Of a stretch of DNA of 64,000 nucleotides, positions 23,795 to 32,254 are shown one piece after another. This stretch comes from Actinoallomurus purpureus. Lineage in GTDB: Bacteria; Actinomycetota; Actinomycetes; Streptosporangiales; Streptosporangiaceae. The notes beneath the pieces are model-generated. The model worked only from the letters and a program-made list of their open reading frames with translations, had not been told where the DNA came from and did no database searches. Within the stretch, counting starts at the first letter, position 1; every line of letters starts with the position of its first letter. The stretch covers positions 186,001-250,000 of the forward strand of contig NZ_JAMXMY010000013.1 of NCBI RefSeq assembly GCF_024055795.1, read 5' to 3'. The position numbers and the translations under genes were made by a program.

Positions 23795-26700
23795 CCGCGC
23801 TCAGCGACGCGTTCCCCGTTCTGCTCGCACCGATGCGGGTCGAGACCCGGTTCACCGCCACGGAACTGCTGGTCCGGGTGTTCCCGGACGAGTGGGCCGT
23901 GGACAAGTTCGAGCCCAAGCCGACCGCCGCCGAGATCGCCGCGGTCGACGCGTACTGGACCGCCCGCTGGGCGGCCGGCGGCCGCGCCGCGCCGCTGGCG
24001 GCCGCCTGGCAGGAGCTGGCCACGCGGATACCGCCGGGACGGGCGGCCTGGCTGCTGCGTGGCCGTACCCCGGCCAACCCGAACGAGGAACCGGCCGGGG
24101 TGGCGGACGACGCCGTGGTGCTGGTCATCCGGTCCGCCACGGCGCCGGCCGCGAACGACCGCCAGCCGTCCGTCACGTACTGGACCGCGGTGTGGCGGGC
24201 GCACGGCGACCGGCTGCGGTTGCGGCGGGCCGACGCCGCGCTCGCCGCCGCCGTCGGCACCAACCGGGCGAACGCCATCCGCGCCAAGCGCCCGTTCGGC
24301 GTGGACGGGGCGCTGACGACCCCGACGGACGACGTGCTGGTCGCGTTCCTGATACTGGCGGCGCCCGCCACGGGCAGCACGGCGACCGACGCCTGGACGC
24401 AGGGCGCCCAGGCCCGCCTGCTGCCGGACCACTTCCAGGTCCTCGGGTTCAACGCCGGCCGGCAGGTGGCGTCGGTGACCGGCACCGCGATACCGGCCAC
24501 GCTCGCCGTGAGCCCGGACCCGGCCGCCGCCGACCAGATCACCGTCAACGAGCAGACCGGCGCCCTGCACGTGCCGGACGCCCTGCGCTGGCTCGTCGAC
24601 TTCGACCGGGCCGTCGCCGTCGGCATGGGCGTACGGATTCCGCTCACCGACGAGATCCGCGGCGGGCTGGAACGACTCGTGGTGCTGGGCCTGCGCGAGC
24701 AGGCGACGCCCACGCAGACGGCGGCCGGCCTCACCGACCTGATCAACCGCCACCTGCGCAGCCCGGACGGGTTCGCCCTGCTGCCGCAGGGCACGCCGAC
24801 CAACAACTCCGAGGTGGTGCCGGCCGGCCAGGACGAGGAGGACGAGGCGGCCGCCGCGCTGCGCACCGCCGGCGGAGCCGCCGCCGCGGCGGCGGGAGAC
24901 TGGACAACCCGGACGGACGGCCGCCAGCTCACCGATCTGCTCGGCCTCGACCCCGGCGTGCTGACCGGCATGCCGAACGCGGACGGCACGGACCAGCGGG
25001 ACGCGCGCGCGGCGAACACCGCGCTGTGGCCGGCAACGTGGGGTTACTTCCTCCAGACGGCACTGCACCCGCTGCTCGGCCCGGACTCGGTCGCCCAGAC
25101 CCGCGACTTCTTCCTGAAGTACGTGTCCGGCCGCGGCCCACTGCCCATGGTGAAGATCGGCCGCCAGCCGTACGGGATCCTGCCCACCACCGCGTTCTCC
25201 CGGCTCACGTTCGCGGACTCGGCGGCACACCGCAGGGCGCTCAACCGGGTGCTGACCGAGGCGGGCAAGGACTGGGCGGCCGCCGCCGCGCAGGTGCCGC
25301 ACCTCGGCGACGGCGCGAGCGACGCGCACCAGCAGCTGCTCGACCTGGTCGCGCTGCACCCGACCTCGGCCGAGTACCACCAGCGGTACGCGCAGAGCGT
25401 CGAGGACCTGTTCAACCGGGAGAACCTCGCCGGGCTGGGCGGCACCGTCCTGTCCACGGTGGACCAGCTGGGGCTGGCCGCCCCGGTTCGGGCCCTGCTC
25501 GCCCGGTTCGGCGCGGACACCGGCCCCGGCCGGGACCCGGACCTGCTGCGCCGGCTGTTCACCGACTTCCAGCAGCCGCTGCTCGCGCCGCTGGTCGACG
25601 ATCGCCCGCTGTCCGAGACCGACCGCATCCGGCCCTACACGACCGACGGTCGCGACTACCTCAGCTGGCTCGCCGCGCTGGCCCGCACCGACCTGAACGG
25701 CATCCGGCTGGAGTCGGGCTTCGCCGAGGGCGCCCGCCCGGCGACACTGCTGTACCTGCTGCTGCGGCACGCGATCCTGCTCGGCTGGGACGACGCCGCC
25801 CGTGCGCTCACCACCGCGGCCGGCCAGCAGACCGGCCCGCCGGTCGACCCGCCGTTCATCCACGTGCACCTGCCCGGGCCCGGCGAGGACGCGTCCAGCG
25901 AGAGCCGCTTCCGGCCGCTGTACTCACCGGCCCCGGCCGTCACCGGCGACCCGGGCCGGCTGCTGGTCGACTACATCCCGTCCGTACTGAACCAGCCCGG
26001 CCCGACGGCGGCGCTCGCCGACCAGGCGCGCGCGCTGGACGTCCTGGCCACGCTGCCGACCGCGCGCCTGGAACGGGTGCTCTCCGAGCACCTCGACCTG
26101 GCCACGTATCGGCTGGACGCGTGGCGGCTGGGCCTGGCCACCGAGCGGCTCGGCGAGCTGCGGTTCGGGCCCGACGGAACCGCGAAGCCCGGCCTGCACC
26201 TGGGCGCGTACGGCTTCCTGGAGAACGTACGGCCGCACACCGCGAACCTGGAACCCGTCACGCTGACGGGTCCGCTCGCGACGGTGTTCGCCGGCAGCCA
26301 GCCGCTGCTGCACGACCCGGAGAACGAGGGCTTCGTGCATGCGCCATCGCTCGGCCACGCCCGTACGGCGGCCGTGCTCCGGGCCGGGTACGTCGCCAAC
26401 GCCGCCCCCGAGAACCCGGGCACGTTCGCGGTGAACCTCACCTCCGAACGCGTGCGGATCGCCCTGTCCATCCTCGACGGCATGCAGCGTGGCCAGTCGC
26501 TCGGCGCACTCCTGGGCTACCGGTTCGAGCGCGGCCTGCACGACCGGCACGACCAGGCCGAGGTGGACCGGTTCATCGGGGCGCTGCGGTTGCGGTTCCC
26601 CCTGCGGGCGAACCGGATCCCGCAGACAGCGGACGCCGAGCCGGACGAGATCGGGCAGGTCGAGGCGAGCAACGTGATCGACGGTCTCGCCCTGGCCCGT

Positions 26701-28989
26701 CACCTGACCCGCGGCAGCGTGTCGCGGACGTACCCGTTCGACATCGAGGGGCTGCCCCGGGCCGACCCGGCGCAGACCGCGGCGATCAGCGCGGAGGCCG
26801 GTCGGCTGCTCGACGCCAACGACGCGGTCGCCGACCTCGCCGTCGCCGAGGCCACGCACCAGGCGCTGGCCGGCAACCCCGAGCGCGCCTCCTCGACCCT
26901 CGACGCGTACGCCAAGGACGGGCTGCCGCCCGACCCCGACGTGGTCCGGTCGCCGCGCAGCGGCACCACGCTCACCCACCGGTTCGGGCTGCGCCTGAAG
27001 GCCGGCCTGCGCCCTGGGAACGGTGACGCTCCCCGCGCGCAGGCAGAACCGGCCGTGGACGACTGGCTGCCGAGCGTCCTGCCGCCGGATCGGTCGGTCG
27101 CCGCGCGGGTCACCTGGACCGACCCGGTCAACGGCCATGCCCAGGAGCACATCGTCACCCAGGATGACGTCGGCCTGGCACCGATCGACCTGCTGTGGGC
27201 GGTACGGCCGGCCGGCGAGGCCGCGATGACCGACCTGGACGACCGGATCATCGGCGTCGTCGTGGACAAGGACAAGCCGCGCCCGGACGCCGAGCTGACC
27301 ATCCGGTACACCGACCGCATCGACGGCAAGGTCACGTTCTTCGAGCTGTCCCCGCTGATCACCGCGCTGCGCACGCTGCTGACCACGGGCCGGCCGCTGA
27401 AGCCGACCGACCTGGTGCCCGCGTCCGGCCCGGTCACCGTCGATCGGACGCTGGACGACGCGGTGACGGTGCCCCGGCAGCGGCCGGTCGCGGTCCGCGA
27501 CTCGCTCACCGAGCTCGGCGGCGACGTGGCCGACCTGCTGGCCGACCTCACCCGGCTGTACCCGCCGGACCCGGCGCCGCCGCGGCGCGACGACATCGTC
27601 CACGGCATCGACACGCTGCTGACCCGCTACGCCCGACTGGTGACCACGGCCGCCGGGTTCGGCATGGTGCGCAGCGGATGGGGCGAGCTGACCGCGTGGC
27701 GGCGCGGAGTGTTCTCCGAGGTGCTGGCCGGAACGGCCGCGACCGCAGCCCGGATGGCGCGGACGCTCGCCCGGGCCGACGCGCTGCTGGCCGCGTACGA
27801 CAAGCTGCCGAAGAACACCCCGGACGACGAGCGGTTCCGCCGCCTGCACGAGGTGGAGCCGCTGCTCACCACCGCACCGGACCCCGACCCGCCGGACCGG
27901 CCCGACCGGTTCCGCAACGCCATCGGCCACCTGCGCGACACGTTCGCGCGGCGCCAGGGCGACCTGGGCGACGTCGCCCGGACCGGCCAGACGACGCTGA
28001 GCGGCCTGCTGAACAAAGTCGGCGACCTGCTGCCGCTGACCGACATCGACCCGGCGGGCCTGGACCTGACCCCGGAGCTGGACAAGGTGGTCGCGTTCGG
28101 GGCGGAGCTGCTGTCCCGTACGCAGGCGCTGCAGACCGAGATCACCCGCCGCGTCGCCACTGCCACGGCCGCGCTGACAGACGCCGACAACGCCGTCACC
28201 GCCCCGGACCGCGCGAAGTCGACGACCGACGCGCTACGCGCGCTGCTCGGCCCGGACGCGCTGGTCGTACCGGAGTACGCGCTGACCGGCGCCCTCGGCG
28301 ACGAGCTGGACGACGCGTTCGACGACAGCGACAAGCTGGTCCGGCACCTCACTCAGGCGCCGATCTCCCGGGACTTCCCGGTCGACGACTGGCTGCACGG
28401 CGTCGCGCGGGTCCGCGAGGCCCCGCGGTTGTGGGAGCGGGTGACGCTGCTCAGCGACGCGCTCCGCAACGACGACCTCGACGAGATCGACGACCAGGAG
28501 CCGCGGCTGCGGCCGATCCAGCTGCCGTTCGTGGCCAACGACCACTGGCTGGCCATGGAACTCAGCCCCGGCGCCACGATCGACCAGGACCGGCTGCTGT
28601 TCACCGCGCACTACGCCGACACCCCGCCCCGCGGGTCGGGGCCCGCGAGCGGCCTACTGTTCGACGAGTGGACCGAGGTCCTGCCGACCGACCGGGAGGC
28701 GACCGGGATCGCCGTGCACGCCGACAGTCCGGACTCCGAGCCCCCACAGAGCATGCTGCTCGTCGTACCGCCGGTCCGTACCGGATCGTGGCAGGTGGAC
28801 GACCTCGTCGCGGCGGTCACCGAGACGTTCGACCTGGCCCGTACGCGACTGGTGGAGCCCGCGCAGCTCGACGGCACCGGCTACGCGCAACTGCTGCCCG
28901 CGACCGTCCTGTCCGCGACCCACCAACCCATCACGATCAGCACCGACCTCGCCGTCGCCAACGCAAGGTGGAAGGCCGACCATGAGTGA
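23791..28989 (+). CDS. Giant orphan protein of the subtilase/kelch operon (1732 aa)
   Basis: A 1732-aa protein, Ala/Leu/Asp-rich, with no family I recognise. ATG 23791 overlaps the previous stop as ATGA; the frame continues open for over 2 kb upstream, but that part is antisense-like shadow of the neighbour. Distinct stretches are FPVLLAPMRVETRF at the N-terminus, an acidic and alanine-rich linker near residues 348-365, and GYFLQTALHPLLGP with MVKIGRQPYGILPTT near 420-465. The C-terminal third is rich in long helices. No signal peptide or membrane segment is seen. It ends 8 bases inside the next gene. Confidence 0.75.
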   Translation: MTALSDAFPVLLAPMRVETRFTATELLVRVFPDEWAVDKFEPKPTAAEIAAVDAYWTARWAAGGRAAPLAAAWQELATRIPPGRAAWLLRGRTPANPNEEPAGVADDAVVLVIRSATAPAANDRQPSVTYWTAVWRAHGDRLRLRRADAALAAAVGTNRANAIRAKRPFGVDGALTTPTDDVLVAFLILAAPATGSTATDAWTQGAQARLLPDHFQVLGFNAGRQVASVTGTAIPATLAVSPDPAAADQITVNEQTGALHVPDALRWLVDFDRAVAVGMGVRIPLTDEIRGGLERLVVLGLREQATPTQTAAGLTDLINRHLRSPDGFALLPQGTPTNNSEVVPAGQDEEDEAAAALRTAGGAAAAAAGDWTTRTDGRQLTDLLGLDPGVLTGMPNADGTDQRDARAANTALWPATWGYFLQTALHPLLGPDSVAQTRDFFLKYVSGRGPLPMVKIGRQPYGILPTTAFSRLTFADSAAHRRALNRVLTEAGKDWAAAAAQVPHLGDGASDAHQQLLDLVALHPTSAEYHQRYAQSVEDLFNRENLAGLGGTVLSTVDQLGLAAPVRALLARFGADTGPGRDPDLLRRLFTDFQQPLLAPLVDDRPLSETDRIRPYTTDGRDYLSWLAALARTDLNGIRLESGFAEGARPATLLYLLLRHAILLGWDDAARALTTAAGQQTGPPVDPPFIHVHLPGPGEDASSESRFRPLYSPAPAVTGDPGRLLVDYIPSVLNQPGPTAALADQARALDVLATLPTARLERVLSEHLDLATYRLDAWRLGLATERLGELRFGPDGTAKPGLHLGAYGFLENVRPHTANLEPVTLTGPLATVFAGSQPLLHDPENEGFVHAPSLGHARTAAVLRAGYVANAAPENPGTFAVNLTSERVRIALSILDGMQRGQSLGALLGYRFERGLHDRHDQAEVDRFIGALRLRFPLRANRIPQTADAEPDEIGQVEASNVIDGLALARHLTRGSVSRTYPFDIEGLPRADPAQTAAISAEAGRLLDANDAVADLAVAEATHQALAGNPERASSTLDAYAKDGLPPDPDVVRSPRSGTTLTHRFGLRLKAGLRPGNGDAPRAQAEPAVDDWLPSVLPPDRSVAARVTWTDPVNGHAQEHIVTQDDVGLAPIDLLWAVRPAGEAAMTDLDDRIIGVVVDKDKPRPDAELTIRYTDRIDGKVTFFELSPLITALRTLLTTGRPLKPTDLVPASGPVTVDRTLDDAVTVPRQRPVAVRDSLTELGGDVADLLADLTRLYPPDPAPPRRDDIVHGIDTLLTRYARLVTTAAGFGMVRSGWGELTAWRRGVFSEVLAGTAATAARMARTLARADALLAAYDKLPKNTPDDERFRRLHEVEPLLTTAPDPDPPDRPDRFRNAIGHLRDTFARRQGDLGDVARTGQTTLSGLLNKVGDLLPLTDIDPAGLDLTPELDKVVAFGAELLSRTQALQTEITRRVATATAALTDADNAVTAPDRAKSTTDALRALLGPDALVVPEYALTGALGDELDDAFDDSDKLVRHLTQAPISRDFPVDDWLHGVARVREAPRLWERVTLLSDALRNDDLDEIDDQEPRLRPIQLPFVANDHWLAMELSPGATIDQDRLLFTAHYADTPPRGSGPASGLLFDEWTEVLPTDREATGIAVHADSPDSEPPQSMLLVVPPVRTGSWQVDDLVAAVTETFDLARTRLVEPAQLDGTGYAQLLPATVLSATHQPITISTDLAVANARWKADHE

Positions 28990-30769
28990 GCCCCGAATCG
29001 CGGATCTCCCCGCGGCGCTGGCCCATCGCGACTTCCCCACGGTGGGCCTGTGGAACCGCCTTGAGGGACGTCCCCGCACCACCGACTTCGCCCGCGCGTT
29101 GCGGGCCGAGGTCCGTGACCCGCTGTGGCTGCTGGCCCGGCAGTGGCAGCTCGGCGAGTTCCGCGCCACCGACGGCGGCTCGCCGGTGACGGCCACGTAC
29201 TCGGTCGTCGCCGGTCCGCTCACCCGATTCCGCCCGGACGCCGACCCGGCGGGCCCGGCGGGCCCGCTTCCCGCCGGCCGCCCGCTGGAGACGGTGGTGG
29301 AACGGCGGCCGCTGCCGTTCGCGTTCGGCACCGAGCCGATCGCGTTCGACCTGCGGCTGTCGCTCGGCCGCCGCTGGCTGAAGCTCGTCGCCGGCTCCTC
29401 GGTCGCCAACCGGCGCGGCGTCGCCGGGCAGTACCTCGCCCGCTATCCCATCGCCCTGCCCGACCCGACCGCCGATGCCCGGGTCGCGCATCAGGAGGTG
29501 TGGGCGGGCATTCAGGCGGTGGCCGGTCGGCGGATGGACGGCTACCTGCTGTATCAGCACATCAAGGGCGGTGGGCCGGCCTCCGACGGCATCACCGGGC
29601 TGAAGAAGCAGGACCGCGACGCCCTCAACGCCCTCGGCACCCGCCTGACCGCCTGGTTCGACCAGCTCATCGACCAGCCCACCGCGGCGACCGCGTGGGA
29701 CCCGCGCCGGCTGGAGCACCGCTTCTCCGTCGCCACGGCGACGCCCGGCGGCGAGACGGTGCTGTCCGCCCCGGAGTATCCGGGCGGCGAGCTGGACTGG
29801 CACGCGTTCTCGGCGTCCCCAGGCGACACCCTCGGCGGCGCCGGAACCGCGCCGGCCGCGCTGAACCGTACGGTGTTCCCCACGCCGACGAGGTTCGCTG
29901 GCATGCCGCTGCCGCGCTGGTGGGCGGTCGAGGACGGCAGCACCAACTTCGCCGCGGTGACACCGGACAGCACCGACCTGGCCCGGCTCATCTTCCTCGA
30001 GTTCGCGCTCGTGTACAGCAACGACTGGTACCTGCTGCCGTGCGACGTGCCGGCCGGCACGTTCGCGACGGTGCAGGGGCTCGCGGTGACCGACGTGTTC
30101 GGCGCACGACGCTGGATCACCCCGGCCGGAACGGGCGCCGCGCACGACTGGCAGAACTGGTCCATGTTCACCCTGGGCGACACGGCGGGGCTGCTCCTGC
30201 CGCCCGGCACGCCGAAGGTGGCGAACGGCCCGGGGCTGGAAGAGGTCGCGCTGGTGCGGGATGAGAACGCCAACATGGTGTGGGGCATCGAGCAGACCGT
30301 ACGGATGGCCACCGGCGAGGGCCGGCCCGGCGCAGAGGCAGCCGCCGAGACGCTCGCGTTCCGCCGCCGGCTGCACCCGCCCACGCCGCCGGGCGATCCG
30401 CGCGCCCCGGTCGCCTATCAGGTGATGAGCTCGGTGCCGGAGAACTGGATTCCGTTCATCCCGGTCCACGTCCCCGGCGACGACCGCAGCGTGCAGATGC
30501 AGCGCGCCGCGATGCCGAGCGAGGTCGACGCCACCCCGGTCCCGCCGCGCACCGCCTTGCTGCGCGAGGGCTTCGACGCCGGCCACGCGTACTTCGTCAA
30601 CGAGGAGGAGGTACCGCTCACGGGCACCCGCCTGACCGCCGCGTACAACCGCACCCGCACCCGCACCGGCCAGGTGGTCGTATGGCTCACCGTGCGCCGC
30701 GACACCGGCCGCGGCGGACGCTCCAGCGGCCTGTCCTTCGACCTGCTGACCGACACGTCGCCAGCCTGA
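28982..30769 (+). CDS. Orphan protein of the subtilase/kelch operon (595 aa)
   Basis: A 595-aa protein and the last gene of the operon, overlapping its upstream neighbour by 8 bases. The N-terminal block DPLWLLARQWQLGEFRATDG and a later LEFALVYSNDWYLLPCDVP are striking Trp-rich motifs; I recall similar ones in unannotated bacterial proteins, but no function. The C-terminus has VPENWIPFIPVHV and a beta-rich RTGQVVVWLTVRRDTG. No signal peptide, membrane helix or catalytic motif is evident. The reading direction and overlaps imply it works with the 1024- and 1732-aa proteins. Confidence 0.75.
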   Translation: MSEPRIADLPAALAHRDFPTVGLWNRLEGRPRTTDFARALRAEVRDPLWLLARQWQLGEFRATDGGSPVTATYSVVAGPLTRFRPDADPAGPAGPLPAGRPLETVVERRPLPFAFGTEPIAFDLRLSLGRRWLKLVAGSSVANRRGVAGQYLARYPIALPDPTADARVAHQEVWAGIQAVAGRRMDGYLLYQHIKGGGPASDGITGLKKQDRDALNALGTRLTAWFDQLIDQPTAATAWDPRRLEHRFSVATATPGGETVLSAPEYPGGELDWHAFSASPGDTLGGAGTAPAALNRTVFPTPTRFAGMPLPRWWAVEDGSTNFAAVTPDSTDLARLIFLEFALVYSNDWYLLPCDVPAGTFATVQGLAVTDVFGARRWITPAGTGAAHDWQNWSMFTLGDTAGLLLPPGTPKVANGPGLEEVALVRDENANMVWGIEQTVRMATGEGRPGAEAAAETLAFRRRLHPPTPPGDPRAPVAYQVMSSVPENWIPFIPVHVPGDDRSVQMQRAAMPSEVDATPVPPRTALLREGFDAGHAYFVNEEEVPLTGTRLTAAYNRTRTRTGQVVVWLTVRRDTGRGGRSSGLSFDLLTDTSPA

Positions 30770-30810
30770 CCTAGCCCAAGGGACACGTTGGGCAGATTGG
30801 TCGGGGCATC

Positions 30811-30856
30811 TAGCTGCAGAGTCCTACCTCGTTTAGCTGCAGAGTCCTACCTCGTT
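30811..30856. repeat. Perfect 23-bp tandem duplication
   Basis: TAGCTGCAGAGTCCTACCTC plus GTT is repeated twice back to back (30811-30833 and 30834-30856) in the gap between the convergent orphan-protein gene and the DUF5997 gene. It could be a replication slip or a regulatory duplication at the ends of both transcripts. No strong terminator hairpin is seen in this 95-bp gap. Confidence 0.8.
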
Positions 30857-30864
30857 CCCGTGGG

Positions 30865-31248
30865 TCAAACCTCGGCGCGCTGCTGCTTGAGGCGGAGCTC
30901 CTCTTGGCGGACCTTGGTTTGGATGGCCTGCTCGCGTTCTAGCCAGTCGGGGTTTTCGGCCTTCAAGGTCTCGATCTCGGCGGTGGTGAGGGGGCCCGGG
31001 ATGCCGGCACGGGCTAGGCCCGAGGCGGAGACGCGGAGCTTGGCGGCGACGACCTGGCGGGGGTGGGGGCCCACGCGGCGCAGGTCGGCGAGCCAAGAGG
31101 GCGGGTCGGCCTGGAGCGCGTTCAGCTCGTCCCGGGAGACGACGCCCTCCTGGAATTCGGCGGGCGCTGCCGACAGCAGAATCCCCAGCTTCTTGGCCGC
31201 GGTCGCCGGCTTCATGGTCTGCGGAGTCTTCGCCTTGGACGTGCTCAT
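30865..31248 (-). CDS. DUF5997 family protein
   Basis: A 127-aa protein of a small actinobacterial family of unknown role. It has a basic N-terminus, then KPATAAKKLGILL, the signature QADPPSWLADLRRVGPHPR and a charged helical tail. A winged-helix-like fold has the right length, but that is a guess. ATG 31248 is 55 bp from the divergent LysR-like gene, the usual partner of this family in actinomycetes, so the two probably act together or share regulation. Confidence 0.85.
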   Translation of the reverse strand: MSTSKAKTPQTMKPATAAKKLGILLSAAPAEFQEGVVSRDELNALQADPPSWLADLRRVGPHPRQVVAAKLRVSASGLARAGIPGPLTTAEIETLKAENPDWLEREQAIQTKVRQEELRLKQQRAEV

Positions 31249-31303
31249 GACATCAAGGGTAGCCAGCGGGAGGGAGCCGTCTGGACGCGGCTAGGCTGAG
31301 AAG

Positions 31304-31987
31304 GTGACCAAGGGTGAGTTCCGGCTGGCCTACGCGCCGGGGGTGACGCCCGGGAAATGGGCCGGGGTGTGGGCCGAGCGGGTGCGGGAGGTGCCGCTTC
31401 GGCTGATCCAGATGCCTGCCGCCGAGACCGTCCCCCTGCTGCGGGACGGCGGCGTGGACGCGGCGTTCGTGCGCCTGCCCGTCGACCGCGAGGCCCTCCA
31501 CGTGATCCCGCTGTACCAGGAGACGACCGTGGTGGTGGTGCCGAAGGATCACGCGGTGGCCGCGGTCGAGGAGGTGGAGCTAGCCGATCTCGCCGACGAG
31601 GATGTGTTCGAGCCGCTCGACGAGGTCTTGGCCTGGGTCGACCGCCCCGGGCAGCCTGCCTTCACCCGTCCCGAGAGCACGGCGGACGCGATCGAGCTGG
31701 TGGCGTCGGGGGCCGGAGTCCTACTGCTCCCTCAGTCTCTGGCCCGCCTCCACCACCGCAAAGACCTCACCTACCGCACCGTGACCGACGCCCCCCAGTC
31801 CCAAATCGGCCTGGCCTGGCTCGAGGCCGCGACGACCGACCTCATGGAGGAACTGATCGGCATCGTCCGCGGCCGCACCCCCAACAGCTCCCGTGGCCGC
31901 ACCCCCCAACAACAACCCACCCGTAAGAAGCCCCCGCAAAAGCACTCCACTCCCAAGCCTCGCCGCCGGACGCGCCGCCGGACGTGA
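31304..31987 (+). CDS. LysR substrate-binding-domain protein lacking an HTH
   Basis: A 227-aa protein consisting of a periplasmic-binding-protein-like LysR effector domain (FRLAYAPGVTPGKW, DAAFVRLPVD, LYQETTVVVVPKDH, SGAGVLLLPQSLARLHHR) with no N-terminal helix-turn-helix. This HTH-less form is normal for the partner of DUF5997, so it is not a truncation. The last 40 residues are Pro/Arg/Lys-rich and low-complexity, perhaps for nucleic-acid contact. GTG 31304 is the first start in frame. Divergent from the DUF5997 gene across 55 bp. Ligand unknown. Confidence 0.85.
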   Translation: MTKGEFRLAYAPGVTPGKWAGVWAERVREVPLRLIQMPAAETVPLLRDGGVDAAFVRLPVDREALHVIPLYQETTVVVVPKDHAVAAVEEVELADLADEDVFEPLDEVLAWVDRPGQPAFTRPESTADAIELVASGAGVLLLPQSLARLHHRKDLTYRTVTDAPQSQIGLAWLEAATTDLMEELIGIVRGRTPNSSRGRTPQQQPTRKKPPQKHSTPKPRRRTRRRT

Positions 31988-32016
31988 AAAGGGGTCATGC
32001 TTACCGACGTCGCTTA

Positions 32017-32205
32017 GGGCCTGTCTCGAAGTCGGGTTTGGGTGGTCTACGGCGGCTACGGCGTGTCGTGATCGATAAATAGTGAGGCCTCCGGTAGTTG
32101 GGTTAATCGACCAAGAAGAACTGAACACCGGAGGCCTCGTCGGGCCACCTAGCGGTGACGAGGCGGTTCGACCTGACTGATGCGCAGTGGGCGAAACTCT
32201 TACAC
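32017..32205 (+). mobile_element. IS5-family insertion sequence, left-end remnant
   Basis: GGGCCTGTCTCGAAGTCGG at 32017 looks like an IS5-group terminal repeat. From GTG 32155 the frame reads TRRFDLTDAQWAKLL, the classic N-terminus of IS5-type transposases, and then departs from the family at about 32203. Between them, GAGGCCTCCGGT (32084-32095) and ACCGGAGGCCTC (32127-32138) form a perfect 12-bp inverted repeat around 31 bases, probably a control hairpin or terminator. The rest of the element, including the DDE residues, is lost. Confidence 0.7.
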
Positions 32206-32225
32206 CACGTCCGTGGACGCAACCC
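32201..32225. repeat. 25-bp repeat shared with 42742-42766
   Basis: TACACCACGTCCGTGGACGC plus AACCC is identical at both places and carries the short dyad CCACG-TC-CGTGG. It begins exactly where similarity to the IS5 transposase ends, so it may mark a recombination or insertion junction. The copy at 42742 lies in a gene-free region. Confidence 0.7.
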
Positions 32226-32254
32226 CGCCGCTGAGCCGGTTCCGGGACCTGAGC

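Noticed and set aside
9048-30769. Contractile injection system or phage tail cluster
   Set aside because: Operon size and giant proteins suggested it, but no sheath, tube, spike, baseplate J/W or tail-terminator protein can be seen.
31304-31987. Truncated LysR regulator pseudogene
   Set aside because: The HTH-less form next to DUF5997 is the usual state of this actinobacterial family.
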